A stretch of 39,241 nt of DNA from Coleofasciculus sp. LEGE 07092 (GCF_015207375.1 NZ_JADEWY010000057.1:1-39241), one strand, 5' to 3'; shown: positions 1 through 8,731, counted from the first letter of the stretch. Translations and numbers: made by a program. The notes: generated from the sequence alone by a model not told the origin.

Positions 1-1
1 G

Positions 2-811
2 AGCAGAGGAGCTGGGGAGCTGGGGAGCAAGGGAGCAGGCAAGCCGAGGAAACTAGATTCTTCGTTGGCTCCATCCTCTATGAGTGGAGAAATTCGCTTT
101 GAAGGCGTTTGGTTTGCGTACAAAAATGACGACTACGTTCTCAAAAATTTGGACTTTACCATTCGTCCTGGTGAAAAAGTCGCTTTAGTCGGTCCTACGG
201 GTGCGGGAAAAAGTTCGATTATTCGCTTGCTGTGCCGCCTCTACGAACCCACACGCGGACGAATTCTGATCGATGGTATCGATATTCGCAGCTTACCCCA
301 GGCAGAACTGCGGCGTCATCTGGGCGTTATTCTGCAAGAAGGATTTTTGTTTGCTGGGGATGTCAAGGGCAACATTGCTTTGGGTGAAACTTACTCCCTC
401 GCAGAAATCCAAGGGGCAGCCCAAGCGACTAACGTTGATCGTTTCATCGAACAGCTTCCTCAAGGGTATGAAACGCAACTGCGAGAACGAGGCATGAATT
501 TATCGGGGGGGCAAAAGCAATTGCTGGCATTTGCCCGTGCTGCCATTCGCAATCCCCGGATCTTAGTGTTGGATGAAGCTACAGCCAGCTTAGATGTGGG
601 AACAGAAGCTTTGATTCAACAAGCCCTCGATCATTTGTTAGAAAGACGCACTGCCATTATTATTGCCCACCGCCTCTCAACTATTCGTAATGTAGACCGG
701 ATTTTGGTACTCAAGCGAGGGGAGTTGGTAGAGTCGGGTTCTCACGAAGAACTGTTGCAGCAGAATGGATTGTATGCGGCGTTATATAAGTTGCAGATGT
801 TGGGAACTTGA
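2..811 (+). CDS. ABC exporter, C-terminal ATP-binding domain (5' end outside window)
   Basis: This is the nucleotide-binding domain of an MsbA/LmrA-type ABC exporter. All ATPase motifs are visible: Walker A GPTGAGKSS, Q-loop VILQEG, signature LSGGQ, Walker B ILVLDEATASLD and the H-loop IIAHRLST. The frame is open from base 2 to the TGA at 809-811, so the gene probably enters from the left with its membrane domain upstream. Internal starts exist (TTG at 65, ATG at 80) but a free-standing domain of this exporter type would be unusual. Codons before about 65 pass through a G-rich tandem repeat and would encode a Gly/Ser/Lys-rich linker between membrane domain and ATPase. Seen: motifs and open frame. 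Inferred: continuation upstream. The transported substrate cannot be told. Confidence 0.85.
   Translation, partial: SRGAGELGSKGAGKPRKLDSSLAPSSMSGEIRFEGVWFAYKNDDYVLKNLDFTIRPGEKVALVGPTGAGKSSIIRLLCRLYEPTRGRILIDGIDIRSLPQAELRRHLGVILQEGFLFAGDVKGNIALGETYSLAEIQGAAQATNVDRFIEQLPQGYETQLRERGMNLSGGQKQLLAFARAAIRNPRILVLDEATASLDVGTEALIQQALDHLLERRTAIIIAHRLSTIRNVDRILVLKRGELVESGSHEELLQQNGLYAALYKLQMLGT
8..38. repeat. G-rich octamer tandem repeat inside a coding frame
   Basis: Tandem units close to GAGCTGGG (period 8) form a short low-complexity tract. The same style of tract (GAGATGGG units) occurs between genes at the right end of the window. Here it lies in an open reading frame that is continuous with the ABC ATPase. 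Confidence 0.6.
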
Positions 812-823
812 GGCTGGATAGGG

Positions 824-862
824 GTTCTTGTGTTGTAAGGAACACACTCGATTGTTTTTTTT
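824..862 (+). terminator. possible terminator after the ABC gene
   Basis: A short hairpin follows the stop codon (TGTGTT at 829-834 pairs with AACACA at 841-846; an alternative GTTCTT/AAGGAAC pairing is also possible). A run of eight T lies at 855-862. The 8-base gap between stem and T run weakens the case. Confidence 0.4.
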
Positions 863-912
863 GGCTCTCAGCTAACTGAACAAACGTCAACACTATGAAT
901 ACAAGTTGACAA

Positions 913-1536
913 ATGAATAAATTTATGTATCTACAATGGAGAAGACTGACTGGCTCGATCGCAACCATTACCCTTATTGCTGTAGCTGCGGGGTGTTCCG
1001 CTCCCGAACAGACTCAGAATAATTCTCAATCAAGCGATCGCACGTCTCAAGAAACTGCTTCAGCGCCTTCAGTATCGCCTCCCTTACCAGAGGTTCACGA
1101 CATTGGGGAAGTCATTGCAATTGAGGATCAAAACCTCAACTTGCAGTTGACAGTTAACGGCGTGCGTGAGCATCCGGGAAAGGGGGTAATTAAACCCAAT
1201 CAAGGAAATAAGTGGGTTGTAGTAGATACTCTACTTTCCAATAAGGGACAGGAACCTAAAACTTTTTCCGTGGTTTCCTTTGAAGTAGTAGATGATAAAA
1301 ATAACGCCTATGAAGTAGCTTTGTTGGCAGGGGCACTAGAGGATGTAGAACTGCCTACCGGTGAGATTGCTCCAGGTGAGGAACGACGCGGTAAAGTGGT
1401 GTTTGAAGTGCCGGAAACGGCTAACGAATTGAAGTTGCTTTTTAAACCCAATAGTAACGAATGCGCAGCGGCTGAAACGGAGTCAAAGGCTTCAGAATCT
1501 TTGAAGTGTGAGCCGATTGCCGTGAAATTGGATTAA
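913..1536 (+). CDS. DUF4352-type lipoprotein
   Basis: Predicted exported lipoprotein of 207 residues. The N-terminus has a basic start, a hydrophobic stretch (about 14-26) and a lipobox ending AAGC, so Cys28 would be lipidated. A Ser/Thr/Pro-rich spacer follows (about 29-60). The rest matches the immunoglobulin-like DUF4352 fold: an IGEVIAIEDQNLNLQL strand pair, then NKWVVVDTLLSNKG, and the IAPGEERRGKVVFEVP signature near the C-terminus. Proteins of this fold are usually cell-surface or periplasmic with no known catalysis. Cys160-type and Cys-rich tail residues near the C-terminus could form a disulphide. Alternative start at Met5. It stands alone, about 100 bases after the ABC gene. Confidence 0.75.
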   Translation: MNKFMYLQWRRLTGSIATITLIAVAAGCSAPEQTQNNSQSSDRTSQETASAPSVSPPLPEVHDIGEVIAIEDQNLNLQLTVNGVREHPGKGVIKPNQGNKWVVVDTLLSNKGQEPKTFSVVSFEVVDDKNNAYEVALLAGALEDVELPTGEIAPGEERRGKVVFEVPETANELKLLFKPNSNECAAAETESKASESLKCEPIAVKLD

Positions 1537-1637
1537 CGAGAAGGGGAGAAAATTCAACATAAAAAAGAAAGGGTAAAAATTAATCCAGATTCTAACTTAG
1601 GGAAATAAAGGAAACTAGAGACAGGAGAAATACACTT

Positions 1638-1844
1638 ATGAATACATCTATAAAAACAACCAAAGTCTACGACGAAATTATTGACTTCATTGCTGCTGGA
1701 ACCACACCTCAAAGTGTAATAAATTTTAAACTATCGGAAGCAGTTAAAGAACGTTTATCTGACCTAATTTACCAAAGCAAAACCGAAGGACTGACACAAG
1801 AGGAGAAAAGTGAACTAGACAAATACCTAGTAGACAAGTTTTAG
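1638..1844 (+). CDS. small conserved protein, C-terminally shortened
   Basis: Protein of 68 residues preceded by a good ribosome site (AGGAG about 10 bases before ATG). The core (VYDEIIDFIAAGTTPQ, then SEAVKERLSDLIY and EGLTQEEKSELDKYL) resembles a small cyanobacterial family often encoded just before HNH endonuclease genes. As I remember that family, it continues with a further helix of about 12-15 residues (LEHLMRLAKAR-like); here the protein stops after DKYLVDKF. No HNH gene follows. A weak hairpin (AGAAAG/CTTTCT, 1905-1922) lies downstream. Function unknown; it may be an orphan remnant of a two-gene module. The family match is from memory and not tested. Confidence 0.6.
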   Translation: MNTSIKTTKVYDEIIDFIAAGTTPQSVINFKLSEAVKERLSDLIYQSKTEGLTQEEKSELDKYLVDKF

Positions 1845-1990
1845 CTGAACTTTCTTTCCTTGGAGCTCTCCTACACTCCGTAAAATTTTTCACAATCTCT
1901 TTACAGAAAGAAGGCGCTTTCTTTGCAGTCTGTTTACATTCATCGTCTAGGATTGTGAACGGATACCGGACATTCGGCGAGACAATTAAT

Positions 1991-2197
1991 ATGCCTGACT
2001 ATCAGTGGAAACTAACTATAATCGAGCGCAACTTATTACTTTCTAATTGGATAAAACTGATGCCAGAGGCGCAAGCGCAAATTTTAGAAGAGGCTGACGA
2101 ACTAATGAAAGAGTTACCTTTATCCGATCAGCAACGGTTGCTTGCATTCCTGGAAACGCTCAAAAGCAACATCGTTAAAGAAAACTCCAAAAAATAA
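1991..2197 (+). CDS. small hypothetical protein
   Basis: Mostly helical, charged protein of 68 residues (80 if translation begins at an upstream GTG at 1955). It begins MPDYQWKLTIIERN and contains an acidic helix (MPEAQAQILEEADELMKELP) followed by SDQQRLLAFLETLK and a Lys-rich tail. No signal peptide, membrane segment or catalytic motif. It may belong to the small cyanobacterial proteins of the 'PDYQWKLT...LLAFLE' type, but I do not recognise a named family. Neither start has a strong ribosome site. It converges with trmFO; the two stops are 44 bases apart. Confidence 0.5.
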   Translation: MPDYQWKLTIIERNLLLSNWIKLMPEAQAQILEEADELMKELPLSDQQRLLAFLETLKSNIVKENSKK

Positions 2198-2241
2198 AAT
2201 ATCCCCTAGGACAGGCAACATGAGCTGTCGATGGTAGTTTA

Positions 2242-3588
2242 TCAAGCTGCTGATACCCGCAACCTGCGATTCCACCCCTCCAAATCTGCCAAAGCGCGAT
2301 CGCGATACGCCCCATACCGCTCTTTCTTACTCTTAATCGGCACCCCCAACTCCGGCAGAATCCCGAAATTCGGCGGCATCGGTTGGAAATGCTTCGGCGA
2401 GGCTGAACTGATAAACTCAAACAACGCTCCCATCATCATCGTTGGCGGTAGCGTGACAGGCTCTAACCCCAATACCAATCGTGCCGCATTAGTACCCGCC
2501 AGCCAACCTCCCGCTGCCGCTGCCGTATACCCTTCTGTCCCCACCAACTGACCGGCTGCCAGCAACGCCGGACGATTTTTAAACTGTAATGTAGAATACA
2601 GCAATTCTGGCGAATTTATGAAAGTATTGCGGTGCATTACCCCCATGCGCACAAACTCCGCATCCTCCAACCCCGGAATCAGGCGAAATACCCGCTTCTG
2701 TTCGCCCCAGCGCAAATTCGTCTGAAATCCTACCATATTCCATAACTGACCCGCCTTATCTTCCTGGCGCAATTGCACCACCGCATAAGGGCGTTCCGCA
2801 CCCTCTCCCAAGCGAGGATCAAACAATCCCACAGGTTTCAGAGGACCGTAGCGCATAGTATCTTCCCCCCGCCGCGCCATTTCCTCAATCGGCAGGCACC
2901 CTTCAAAGAATTTAGCCGTTTCCTGCTCAAAATCCTTCAATTCCGCCTTCTGTGCCCCACACAATTCCCACAAAAAATGCAGGTACTGCTGCCGATTCAT
3001 CGGACAATTCAAATAAGCGGCTTCTCCCTTGTCATAACGCGACGCCATAAACGCAATATCTTGATTAATCGACTCCCCCACCACAATCGGTGACGCCGCA
3101 TCAAAGAAACTGAAGTAGTCCATCCCCGTGAAGCGCTGCAAGTCTTCTGCTAATTCCGGACTCGTCAGGGGTCCTGTTGTTAACACTACCACTCCTTCCG
3201 TGGGAATTTGCCGCACCTCACCCCGTCGTAACTCAATCAAGGGATGACTTGCCAAGGTTTCCGTCAATTCCCCACTAAAGACACCCCTATCTACCGCTAA
3301 AGCACCCCCCGCAGGCACCACATGGCTATCCGCTTTGGCAATAATAATTGAACCCAAGCGACGTAATTCCTCATGCAACAACCCCGCTGCGCGATCGCTT
3401 GACTGTGCTCCAAAGGAATTACTGCAAACCAATTCCGCTAGTTTCCCAGTATGATGGGCGGGACTGAGGCGCGTAGGTCGCATTTCATGCAAAACGACAG
3501 GAACTCCCGCTTGGGCAATCTGCCAAGCCGCTTCCGTACCTGCCAATCCACCGCCAATTACCTGAATTGTCTGTTTTTCCATCATCAT
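2242..3588 (-). CDS. trmFO: TrmFO, FAD/folate tRNA (uracil-54-C5) methyltransferase
   Basis: TrmFO makes m5U54 in the T-loop of tRNAs, taking the carbon from 5,10-methylene-tetrahydrofolate and reducing with FADH2. The N-terminal dinucleotide-binding motif [12 protein letters not shown] is followed by the family's HEMRP and by ELVCSNSFG, whose Cys is one of the two conserved cysteines. The second is in [12 protein letters not shown], followed by the diagnostic [10 protein letters not shown]. The C-terminal part has [17 protein letters not shown], typical of this flavoprotein. About 448 residues, normal for the family. Three ATG codons in a row (3588, 3585, 3582) are possible starts; a GTG at 3603 would add five residues. 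It lies about 45 bases after the FHA gene on the same strand, so co-transcription is possible. Confidence 0.93.
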   Translation of the reverse strand: MMMEKQTIQVIGGGLAGTEAAWQIAQAGVPVVLHEMRPTRLSPAHHTGKLAELVCSNSFGAQSSDRAAGLLHEELRRLGSIIIAKADSHVVPAGGALAVDRGVFSGELTETLASHPLIELRRGEVRQIPTEGVVVLTTGPLTSPELAEDLQRFTGMDYFSFFDAASPIVVGESINQDIAFMASRYDKGEAAYLNCPMNRQQYLHFLWELCGAQKAELKDFEQETAKFFEGCLPIEEMARRGEDTMRYGPLKPVGLFDPRLGEGAERPYAVVQLRQEDKAGQLWNMVGFQTNLRWGEQKRVFRLIPGLEDAEFVRMGVMHRNTFINSPELLYSTLQFKNRPALLAAGQLVGTEGYTAAAAGGWLAGTNAARLVLGLEPVTLPPTMMMGALFEFISSASPKHFQPMPPNFGILPELGVPIKSKKERYGAYRDRALADLEGWNRRLRVSAA

Positions 3589-3634
3589 ATTGTGCTGACC
3601 CACTTCAAGATAGTTGGGGTTAGCAACCCGTCAA

Positions 3635-4141
3635 CTAGAATCCCTCTTCGGACTCCTCAACCATACCCGGATCAATGAGGGTAATATCAAACGGATCGAG
3701 GGGTCCACTCTTTCTTTCTTCACGGTTGAGCATATAATACCTAGCACTCACACCTGCCCCAAATATGATTTCGTCCTCATCTTTGAGTTGGTGAGTTTGA
3801 AGCTTGCGACCATTAATCAATATACCATTAGCACTCAGTTGACCTTGAAGGTTGCCATCTATAATCTGATACTGGTAGGAACCTTGCTTCTCCTCTTGGC
3901 GTAGCAACGTTGCGTGTTGGCGAGAAACAAACATAGAGAACAGGCGGATATCTGACTTGCGATCTCGACCGAGAGAATACACCTCCTCTCCTAAGGAGAT
4001 TACTCGACGTCCCTCGTCGTCTTCCACAATTAGCAAGTGAGTCTCTTCAAGTTCTGAAGGGTTTGAAGGTTTCCCTCTAAAACCAGTTGGCAGACTTTTA
4101 GCTTTAGATTGAGGGAATTGAGAGGTTTCAGCTTTCGACAT
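3635..4141 (-). CDS. FHA-domain protein
   Basis: A 168-residue cytoplasmic protein built around one forkhead-associated domain, which binds phosphothreonine peptides. Residues 1-33 are a basic, Ser/Pro-rich leader. The FHA core follows: YSLGRDRKSDIRL (Gly58-Arg59), VSRQHATL (Ser73, His76) and the Asn-Gly pair (105-106) with NGRKLQTHQLKDEDEIIFG. These are the usual phosphothreonine-contacting and structural positions, so binding should be intact. A short acidic tail ends the protein. The start ATG has AAGGA a few bases upstream. It precedes trmFO on the same strand. The partner kinase is not in this window. Confidence 0.87.
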   Translation of the reverse strand: MSKAETSQFPQSKAKSLPTGFRGKPSNPSELEETHLLIVEDDEGRRVISLGEEVYSLGRDRKSDIRLFSMFVSRQHATLLRQEEKQGSYQYQIIDGNLQGQLSANGILINGRKLQTHQLKDEDEIIFGAGVSARYYMLNREERKSGPLDPFDITLIDPGMVEESEEGF

Positions 4142-4257
4142 TTTTTAAAATCCTTGGCGTTATGGGATGCGATAACAATAATGAATAGCGCCAGAGCAGT
4201 ATGTTATCCACCAGTTTAACTACTGTGTTATTAAATTGGGAAAAGACTTACTAATCC

Positions 4258-5553
4258 TTACAGATTTAACCATTGAGTCACGGTTCCGGGGACGGGTAAA
4301 AGAATACTGACTAAAATGATCAGTACCAGCAATCCGCAAAAATCTCGCCAGTTGTCTAGTTCTGACACATCGTTCAGTGCCGGTTCATCAGCAACGGGCA
4401 TTAATATCAAAATAATCGCCCACAACAGCAAATCTGGCTGAACCCATGCCAAAACCAGCATCAATAATCGGGTAATCTGACCGATTGCTGCCCCTGTTCG
4501 TTGACCAAACATCGCATGAACGATATGACCGCCATCGAGTTGTCCCACGGGCATTAAGTTAAACGCTGTCACCACTAACCCGATGTAACCCGCCACTGCC
4601 ACAGGATGCAGGTTGATTCCCATCCCAGACGTTAGTTCACTGCCCAGTGCCAACTTACTCAGCAGGGTTAGCAAAAACGAAAATCTGGGATTGAGGGAGT
4701 TAATATTCAACAGCCCCGACTCTTCAGACAAAGGCACTAAACTAGAATGAGCTAACCCCCATAGTAATAGGGGAATGGTCATCAGAAAACCTGCCAATGG
4801 ACCTGCAATTCCCACATCAAATAGGGCTTTGCGATTGGGTACGGGCGATCGCATTTGAATAAATGCCCCAAATGTTCCTAAGAAAAAAGGTACAGGAATA
4901 AAGTAGGGCAGAGTGGTGCGCATCTTGTAGAGGATTGCTGTCAGGTAATGACCGAATTCGTGAACGCTTAAAATTGCCATCAGCGCCAGTGCATAGGAGA
5001 CTCCTTTCAGTAAAATAGCCGGATCAGATTGCACTTGTTGGAGGTCAAATCCAGCAATCTGAGTTGCTCCAATAACCGTAGTGGTAAATAAGGTAATGAT
5101 TAGCAGACCTAACGCCAAACCCGGTCGCATCAGGGGTTCGCCTTCACTTTTCTCCTGGGCTTGGGGATTGGGTACTAGGGCAAAGAAGGGCTTGCCGCTA
5201 AAGCTTTCTTGAAAGATGACAAAAAAGCGATCGCCAAATTCGGCTTCAATATTTTCCCGCACAGTTTGGTAGGCTGCATCCGGGTTGGTGCGCAGTTTGC
5301 CACGACACAATACCGCTTGGGGGCGGTACTCCACATTTTGGAGATAGTAAACTCCCCAAGGAAAACAGTTTCTCAGTTCCGTTTCTTCCTGCTTGCTGAT
5401 TGGACGCAAGGTTGACTTCTCAGCAGTAGGTGGAACCGTTTGTCCAGGGGCTGAACTTTCAGGAGTTGCCTGGGTGCGAGATAGGCTAGTAATGCGCCGC
5501 TTGATAATGAAGTATGTAATCAGACCCAATAAGATTAGGAGTAACCATTCCAT
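4258..5553 (-). CDS. site-2 protease family (M50) intramembrane metalloprotease, EGY-like
   Basis: Polytopic membrane zinc protease of 431 residues. An N-terminal membrane helix (about 3-17) is followed by a soluble domain (about 50-130) and a multi-pass core. The zinc site HEFGH is at 198-202, and the third ligand motif NLMPVGQLDGGH at 332-343. IPVPFFLGTFGAFIQMRSP between them is typical of the plant/cyanobacterial EGY1/EGY2 branch of site-2 proteases. Such enzymes cleave within membranes and in plants affect thylakoid development; the substrate here is unknown. The gene is divergent from the MBL-fold gene (84 bases between starts) and followed by the FHA gene on the same strand after a 116-base gap. 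Confidence 0.88.
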   Translation of the reverse strand: MEWLLLILLGLITYFIIKRRITSLSRTQATPESSAPGQTVPPTAEKSTLRPISKQEETELRNCFPWGVYYLQNVEYRPQAVLCRGKLRTNPDAAYQTVRENIEAEFGDRFFVIFQESFSGKPFFALVPNPQAQEKSEGEPLMRPGLALGLLIITLFTTTVIGATQIAGFDLQQVQSDPAILLKGVSYALALMAILSVHEFGHYLTAILYKMRTTLPYFIPVPFFLGTFGAFIQMRSPVPNRKALFDVGIAGPLAGFLMTIPLLLWGLAHSSLVPLSEESGLLNINSLNPRFSFLLTLLSKLALGSELTSGMGINLHPVAVAGYIGLVVTAFNLMPVGQLDGGHIVHAMFGQRTGAAIGQITRLLMLVLAWVQPDLLLWAIILILMPVADEPALNDVSELDNWRDFCGLLVLIILVSILLPVPGTVTQWLNL

Positions 5554-5588
5554 AATGTAAAGTTAAGTATTGATCTAAAGGCTAGTTC

Positions 5589-5617
5589 TTGACAAACGCC
5601 AGTACAGTCCCATAAAA
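5589..5617 (+). promoter_or_regulatory. weak candidate promoter for the MBL-fold gene
   Basis: A perfect -35 box TTGACA (5589-5594) is followed 16-17 bases later by an A/T-rich CATAAA (5611-5616), which matches the -10 consensus at four of six positions. It points at the gene starting at 5638, leaving a short leader of about 15 bases. Judged from sequence only. Confidence 0.3.
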
Positions 5618-5637
5618 GTCACAGGTCTACAAGTATT

Positions 5638-6366
5638 GTGCAACCCGATTCCCCACAAGCCGATAAAGTTACCGATTCTCAAATCCCGTTCTCCGATCGG
5701 CGGTCTGCTACGCTCAAAACACCACACCTAGTCCTTGATTCCATTTTCGCATTTCCACCCAACCGAGATATTTTGGGCGGAACAGCTTATTTTATTGTAG
5801 AAAACGCCGCCAACTTCCTGATCGACTGTCCAGCTTGGAACGAACCGAACGAGCAATTCTTGCGCGAACGAGGGGGAGTGTCTGTACTGTTCATTACCCA
5901 CCGAGGTGGCATCGGCAAAGCACGGGAAATTCAGGAAGCTTTGGGCTGTAAGATCGTGATTCAAGAACAAGAAGCCTACCTACTGCCAGGATTAGAGGTT
6001 GCTACATTTGAGAGCGAACTCACCCTTTCTTCCTCCTGCCAAGGGATTTGGACACCCGGACATTCTCCGGGTTCTGCCTGTCTCTACTCTAAGGCTGCGG
6101 GTGGCGTTCTCTTTTCCGGGCGTCACTTGCTGCCGAACCAACAGGGAGAACCTATTCCCTTGAGGATGTCGAAAACATTTCACTGGCGCAGACAGCTTCG
6201 CAGTGTCCAAATCTTAATGGAACGCTTCAATTTTGAAACATTCCGTTACATTTGTCCTGGTGCGAATACTGGCTTTTTGCGAGGTAAGGGGGTTATTGAC
6301 CAAGCCTATGATCGATTAGTTCAACTAGATTTGAATGCCCAATTACAGGCAAAACCTGTCTTGTAA
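5638..6366 (+). CDS. metallo-beta-lactamase-fold protein with degenerate metal site
   Basis: Soluble protein of 242 residues with the MBL pattern: an early strand GGTAYFIVENAANFLIDCP, then FITHRGGIGK (86-94) where active enzymes have HxHxDH, PGHSPGSACLY (His142 retained), and LLFSGRHLLP-like (160-166) where the bridging Asp of SGD is normally found. Only the first His of the metal cluster and the later His142 survive; the second His, the Asp/His pair and the bridging Asp are gone. It therefore probably does not bind two zincs and may be a binding or structural protein. Starts with GTG at 5638. Divergent from the site-2 protease and convergent with ctpA. Confidence 0.75.
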   Translation: MQPDSPQADKVTDSQIPFSDRRSATLKTPHLVLDSIFAFPPNRDILGGTAYFIVENAANFLIDCPAWNEPNEQFLRERGGVSVLFITHRGGIGKAREIQEALGCKIVIQEQEAYLLPGLEVATFESELTLSSSCQGIWTPGHSPGSACLYSKAAGGVLFSGRHLLPNQQGEPIPLRMSKTFHWRRQLRSVQILMERFNFETFRYICPGANTGFLRGKGVIDQAYDRLVQLDLNAQLQAKPVL

Positions 6367-6403
6367 AAAAGCAAGTAGAGACGTTGCTGGCAACGTCTCT
6401 ACT
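6366..6403 (-). terminator. perfect 13-bp hairpin between convergent genes
   Basis: Bases 6374-6386 are perfectly complementary to 6391-6403 with a 4-base CTGG loop. Read on the minus strand, the stem is followed after four bases by six T (6366-6371 on the plus strand are A), so it fits a rho-independent terminator for ctpA. It begins four bases past the ctpA stop. The GTAGAGACGTTGC arm is also a common dispersed cyanobacterial palindrome, so it may be a repeat recruited as terminator. Confidence 0.65.
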
Positions 6404-6406
6404 AAA

Positions 6407-7645
6407 TCAGGTCGCGTCTGCTGCTAGCATTGGTTTTCTCGTCAATAGCTGCACTGCCGCTTGATATTGGTTATCTGCCGTCGTCCCTACCTCAGCGAGA
6501 GTGATTGCCTCTAAAGGCACTTCCACATCGGGTCTGATTCCTAACTTGTTGATATCACGGTGGTCGGGTGTCTCGTATTTGGCAACCGTAACTGCCAATC
6601 CTGCCCCATCCGTCAAATCAAATAACGACTGAATTAAGCCTTTGCCAAAGGTTCTCTCCCCAACTATCTTTGCCCTGCGGTTATCTTGCAATGCCCCTGC
6701 TAAAATTTCACTGGCGCTGGCTGTTCCCTGATTAACCAGCACGACTAACGGAGCTTGGGTGAGGGCAGGTTCGCTGGCTTCAAAGCTACCCATCATCCCT
6801 TGTCGATTGACGGTATAAACAACAGTACCTCGCTCCAACCAGAGGCGGGCTATTTCGATGCCGGCTTGCAGTAAACCGCCGGGATTGTTCCGCAGGTCGA
6901 GAATATAGGCATCTGCTCCCTTTTCCTCGAGTTGAGTGATGGCGTCTGCAACTTCTGCTGGGGCATTGGCACTAAATTGGGTCAAGCGAATGTACCCGAC
7001 TTCGGTATCATCCGATGGGGAATCCAACATGGCATAAACGGCGTTGAGCGCAATGCGATCGCGTACTAGTTCAATTGACTTTTGTGCCCCGTTCGGGTCT
7101 TGAATTTTCAGCGTCACCATTGTGCCAATCGGTCCTCTCATCCGGGCGGCAGCTTCGTCGAGAGTTAGTTCTGAGGTGGGTTTCCCGTCAATTTCTATGA
7201 TGCGATCGCGCGGACGAATGCCGGCTTGATCGGCTGGTGAACCTGCAATGGGTGCCACCACTGCCAATTGCCCCGTTTCACTATCTAGCGCAATTTGCAA
7301 CCCCACCCCTGAGAGTTCCCCGGAGGTAGTAACCTGCAAACTCCGATATTGATCCGGCTTTAATAATCGAGTGTAGGGGTCTTCCAGACTCCCTAGCATC
7401 GTTTGAATCGCCTCATAAGTGGCATCACGATTCTCCAGGCGCTTTTTCAAGGCATTCTGACGCACCAACCACCAGTTCTGATCATTGAAGCTGTCATCGA
7501 TATAGGCTTGAGAGACAATTCGCCACGCTTGGGCGAAGAGTTCTTGTTCTTCGGTAAAGGCTGAGGCGGGTGGCGTCCACCACACCGACATAAACAGGAG
7601 TTGACAGATTACTAAGAGTCCAACCCAGAAAGCTCGTTTGTGCAT
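6407..7645 (-). CDS. ctpA: carboxyl-terminal processing protease CtpA (S41)
   Basis: Thylakoid-lumen/periplasmic serine protease that in cyanobacteria removes the C-terminal extension of the photosystem II D1 precursor. A signal peptide with hydrophobic core 6-21 ends in ASA (cleavage after residue 29). A PDZ domain spans about 105-195 (GVGLQIAL, GSPADQAGIRPRDRIIEIDG). The S41 catalytic core has ILDLRNNPGG (Asp250, Arg252), the nucleophile in GTASASEI (Ser310, Glu313) and general base Lys335 in FGKGLIQ. Length 412 is usual for CtpA. The divergent position next to petBD is also known for ctpA in other cyanobacteria, which supports CtpA over its paralogues. Confidence 0.9.
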   Translation of the reverse strand: MHKRAFWVGLLVICQLLFMSVWWTPPASAFTEEQELFAQAWRIVSQAYIDDSFNDQNWWLVRQNALKKRLENRDATYEAIQTMLGSLEDPYTRLLKPDQYRSLQVTTSGELSGVGLQIALDSETGQLAVVAPIAGSPADQAGIRPRDRIIEIDGKPTSELTLDEAAARMRGPIGTMVTLKIQDPNGAQKSIELVRDRIALNAVYAMLDSPSDDTEVGYIRLTQFSANAPAEVADAITQLEEKGADAYILDLRNNPGGLLQAGIEIARLWLERGTVVYTVNRQGMMGSFEASEPALTQAPLVVLVNQGTASASEILAGALQDNRRAKIVGERTFGKGLIQSLFDLTDGAGLAVTVAKYETPDHRDINKLGIRPDVEVPLEAITLAEVGTTADNQYQAAVQLLTRKPMLAADAT

Positions 7646-8003
7646 GGTAAAAACAGTTACTTCAGGCTTTGATGCTTTAATTTCTTAGTGTGACAGAGCC
7701 TTTGATCCTAAAATGCCATACCCTACACTCTTGGGTTGAGCGTCTTCTTCTGTGTGCGATCGCCCCCCCTATAGAGATAGAGTTACCGTCTGCCACACCT
7801 GCCTCTGTCAAGCTATGTTACATTTCTTAGATAGAGAACTTCAAATCAGGAACGCTAATCCTGATGAAGTGGGTCTCCGTTCCGCAAAAGCGGTGTCTCT
7901 TAGCAGTCTTACCCCGAAGTAATCGATCTCTCCTAGCGCCCCTGTGCCTATTGGAGGTCAAACTACGCAAAAACAGCACTATCCTTCTAGCAATTTTGGC
8001 TTC
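7646..8003. other. divergent control region of ctpA and petBD
   Basis: A 358-base stretch between divergent starts; it must hold promoters for both. It contains one HIP1 site (about 7759). A weak sigma70-like pair toward petB is CTGTCA (7805-7810), 17 bases, TAGATA (7828-7833). A GGAGG at 7952-7956 is about 48 bases before the petB start and has no start codon at normal distance. No riboswitch or tRNA was recognised. Confidence 0.35.
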
Positions 8004-8672
8004 ATGTTTTCTAAGCAAGTAACCGAATCAAGCGCCTTTAAATGGTTTGAGGAACGTCTAGAGATTCAAGCACTCGCCGAAGATGTTACCTCAAAATACG
8101 TGCCTCCTCACGTCAATATCTTTTACTGCCTGGGTGGGATTACCCTTGTATGCTTCATCATCCAGTTTGCCACTGGATTTGCCATGACCTTTTATTACAA
8201 ACCTACGGTTACTGAAGCATTTGCCTCCGTGCAGTATTTGATGACCGAAGTGAACTTTGGCTGGCTCATCCGTTCCGTCCACCGCTGGTCTGCCAGTATG
8301 ATGGTGCTGATGATGATTTTGCACATCTTCCGGGTATACCTGACGGGTGGATTTAAAAAGCCTCGCGAACTCACCTGGGTGACAGGCGTGATTTTGGCAG
8401 TCATTACCGTTTCATTCGGAGTGACTGGCTATTCACTGCCTTGGGATCAAGTTGGCTACTGGGCAGTCAAGATTGTCTCTGGCGTCCCTGAAGCCATTCC
8501 TTTTGTGGGTTCGTCTATTGTCGAACTGATGCGCGGCGGTACGAGTGTCGGACAAGGCACCCTAACTCGCTATTACAGTCTGCATACCTTTGTTCTACCT
8601 TGGCTGATTGCAGTTTTCATGCTGCTGCACTTTATCATGATTCGCAAGCAGGGCATTTCCGGTCCCCTATAA
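8004..8672 (+). CDS. petB: cytochrome b6 of the cytochrome b6f complex
   Basis: Core electron-transfer subunit carrying the two b hemes and the extra heme cn in the thylakoid membrane; it passes electrons between plastoquinone and plastocyanin/cytochrome c and drives the Q cycle. The 222-residue form starts MFSKQVTES, as in other cyanobacteria. Heme ligands are His93 (RSVHRW), His194 (YSLHTF), His107 (ILHIF) and His209 (LLHF); Cys42 in IFYCLGG is the covalent anchor for heme cn. Four membrane helices are present. A GTG at 7944 would add 20 residues not found in the family, so the ATG at 8004 was chosen although no clear Shine-Dalgarno precedes it. petD follows after 59 bases. Confidence 0.96.
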   Translation: MFSKQVTESSAFKWFEERLEIQALAEDVTSKYVPPHVNIFYCLGGITLVCFIIQFATGFAMTFYYKPTVTEAFASVQYLMTEVNFGWLIRSVHRWSASMMVLMMILHIFRVYLTGGFKKPRELTWVTGVILAVITVSFGVTGYSLPWDQVGYWAVKIVSGVPEAIPFVGSSIVELMRGGTSVGQGTLTRYYSLHTFVLPWLIAVFMLLHFIMIRKQGISGPL

Positions 8673-8731
8673 ATGGCTTTTCGGAGATAAACCTTGCTGA
8701 ATCTTTGTTAATAAGGAGAATAATTTTAACG

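Noticed and set aside
2242..3603. Plus-strand frames inside trmFO (for example 2231-2551 and 2773-3093)
   Set aside because: They are antisense shadows of a well-conserved gene with no motifs of their own.
7944..8003. In-frame N-terminal extension of petB from a GTG start
   Set aside because: The 20 extra residues are not part of cytochrome b6; the ATG at 8004 gives the exact family length and usual MFSKQVTES start.
8600..8731. Extension of petD overlapping the end of petB
   Set aside because: petD has a strong ribosome site and family-typical start at 8732; the upstream frame only overlaps petB codons.
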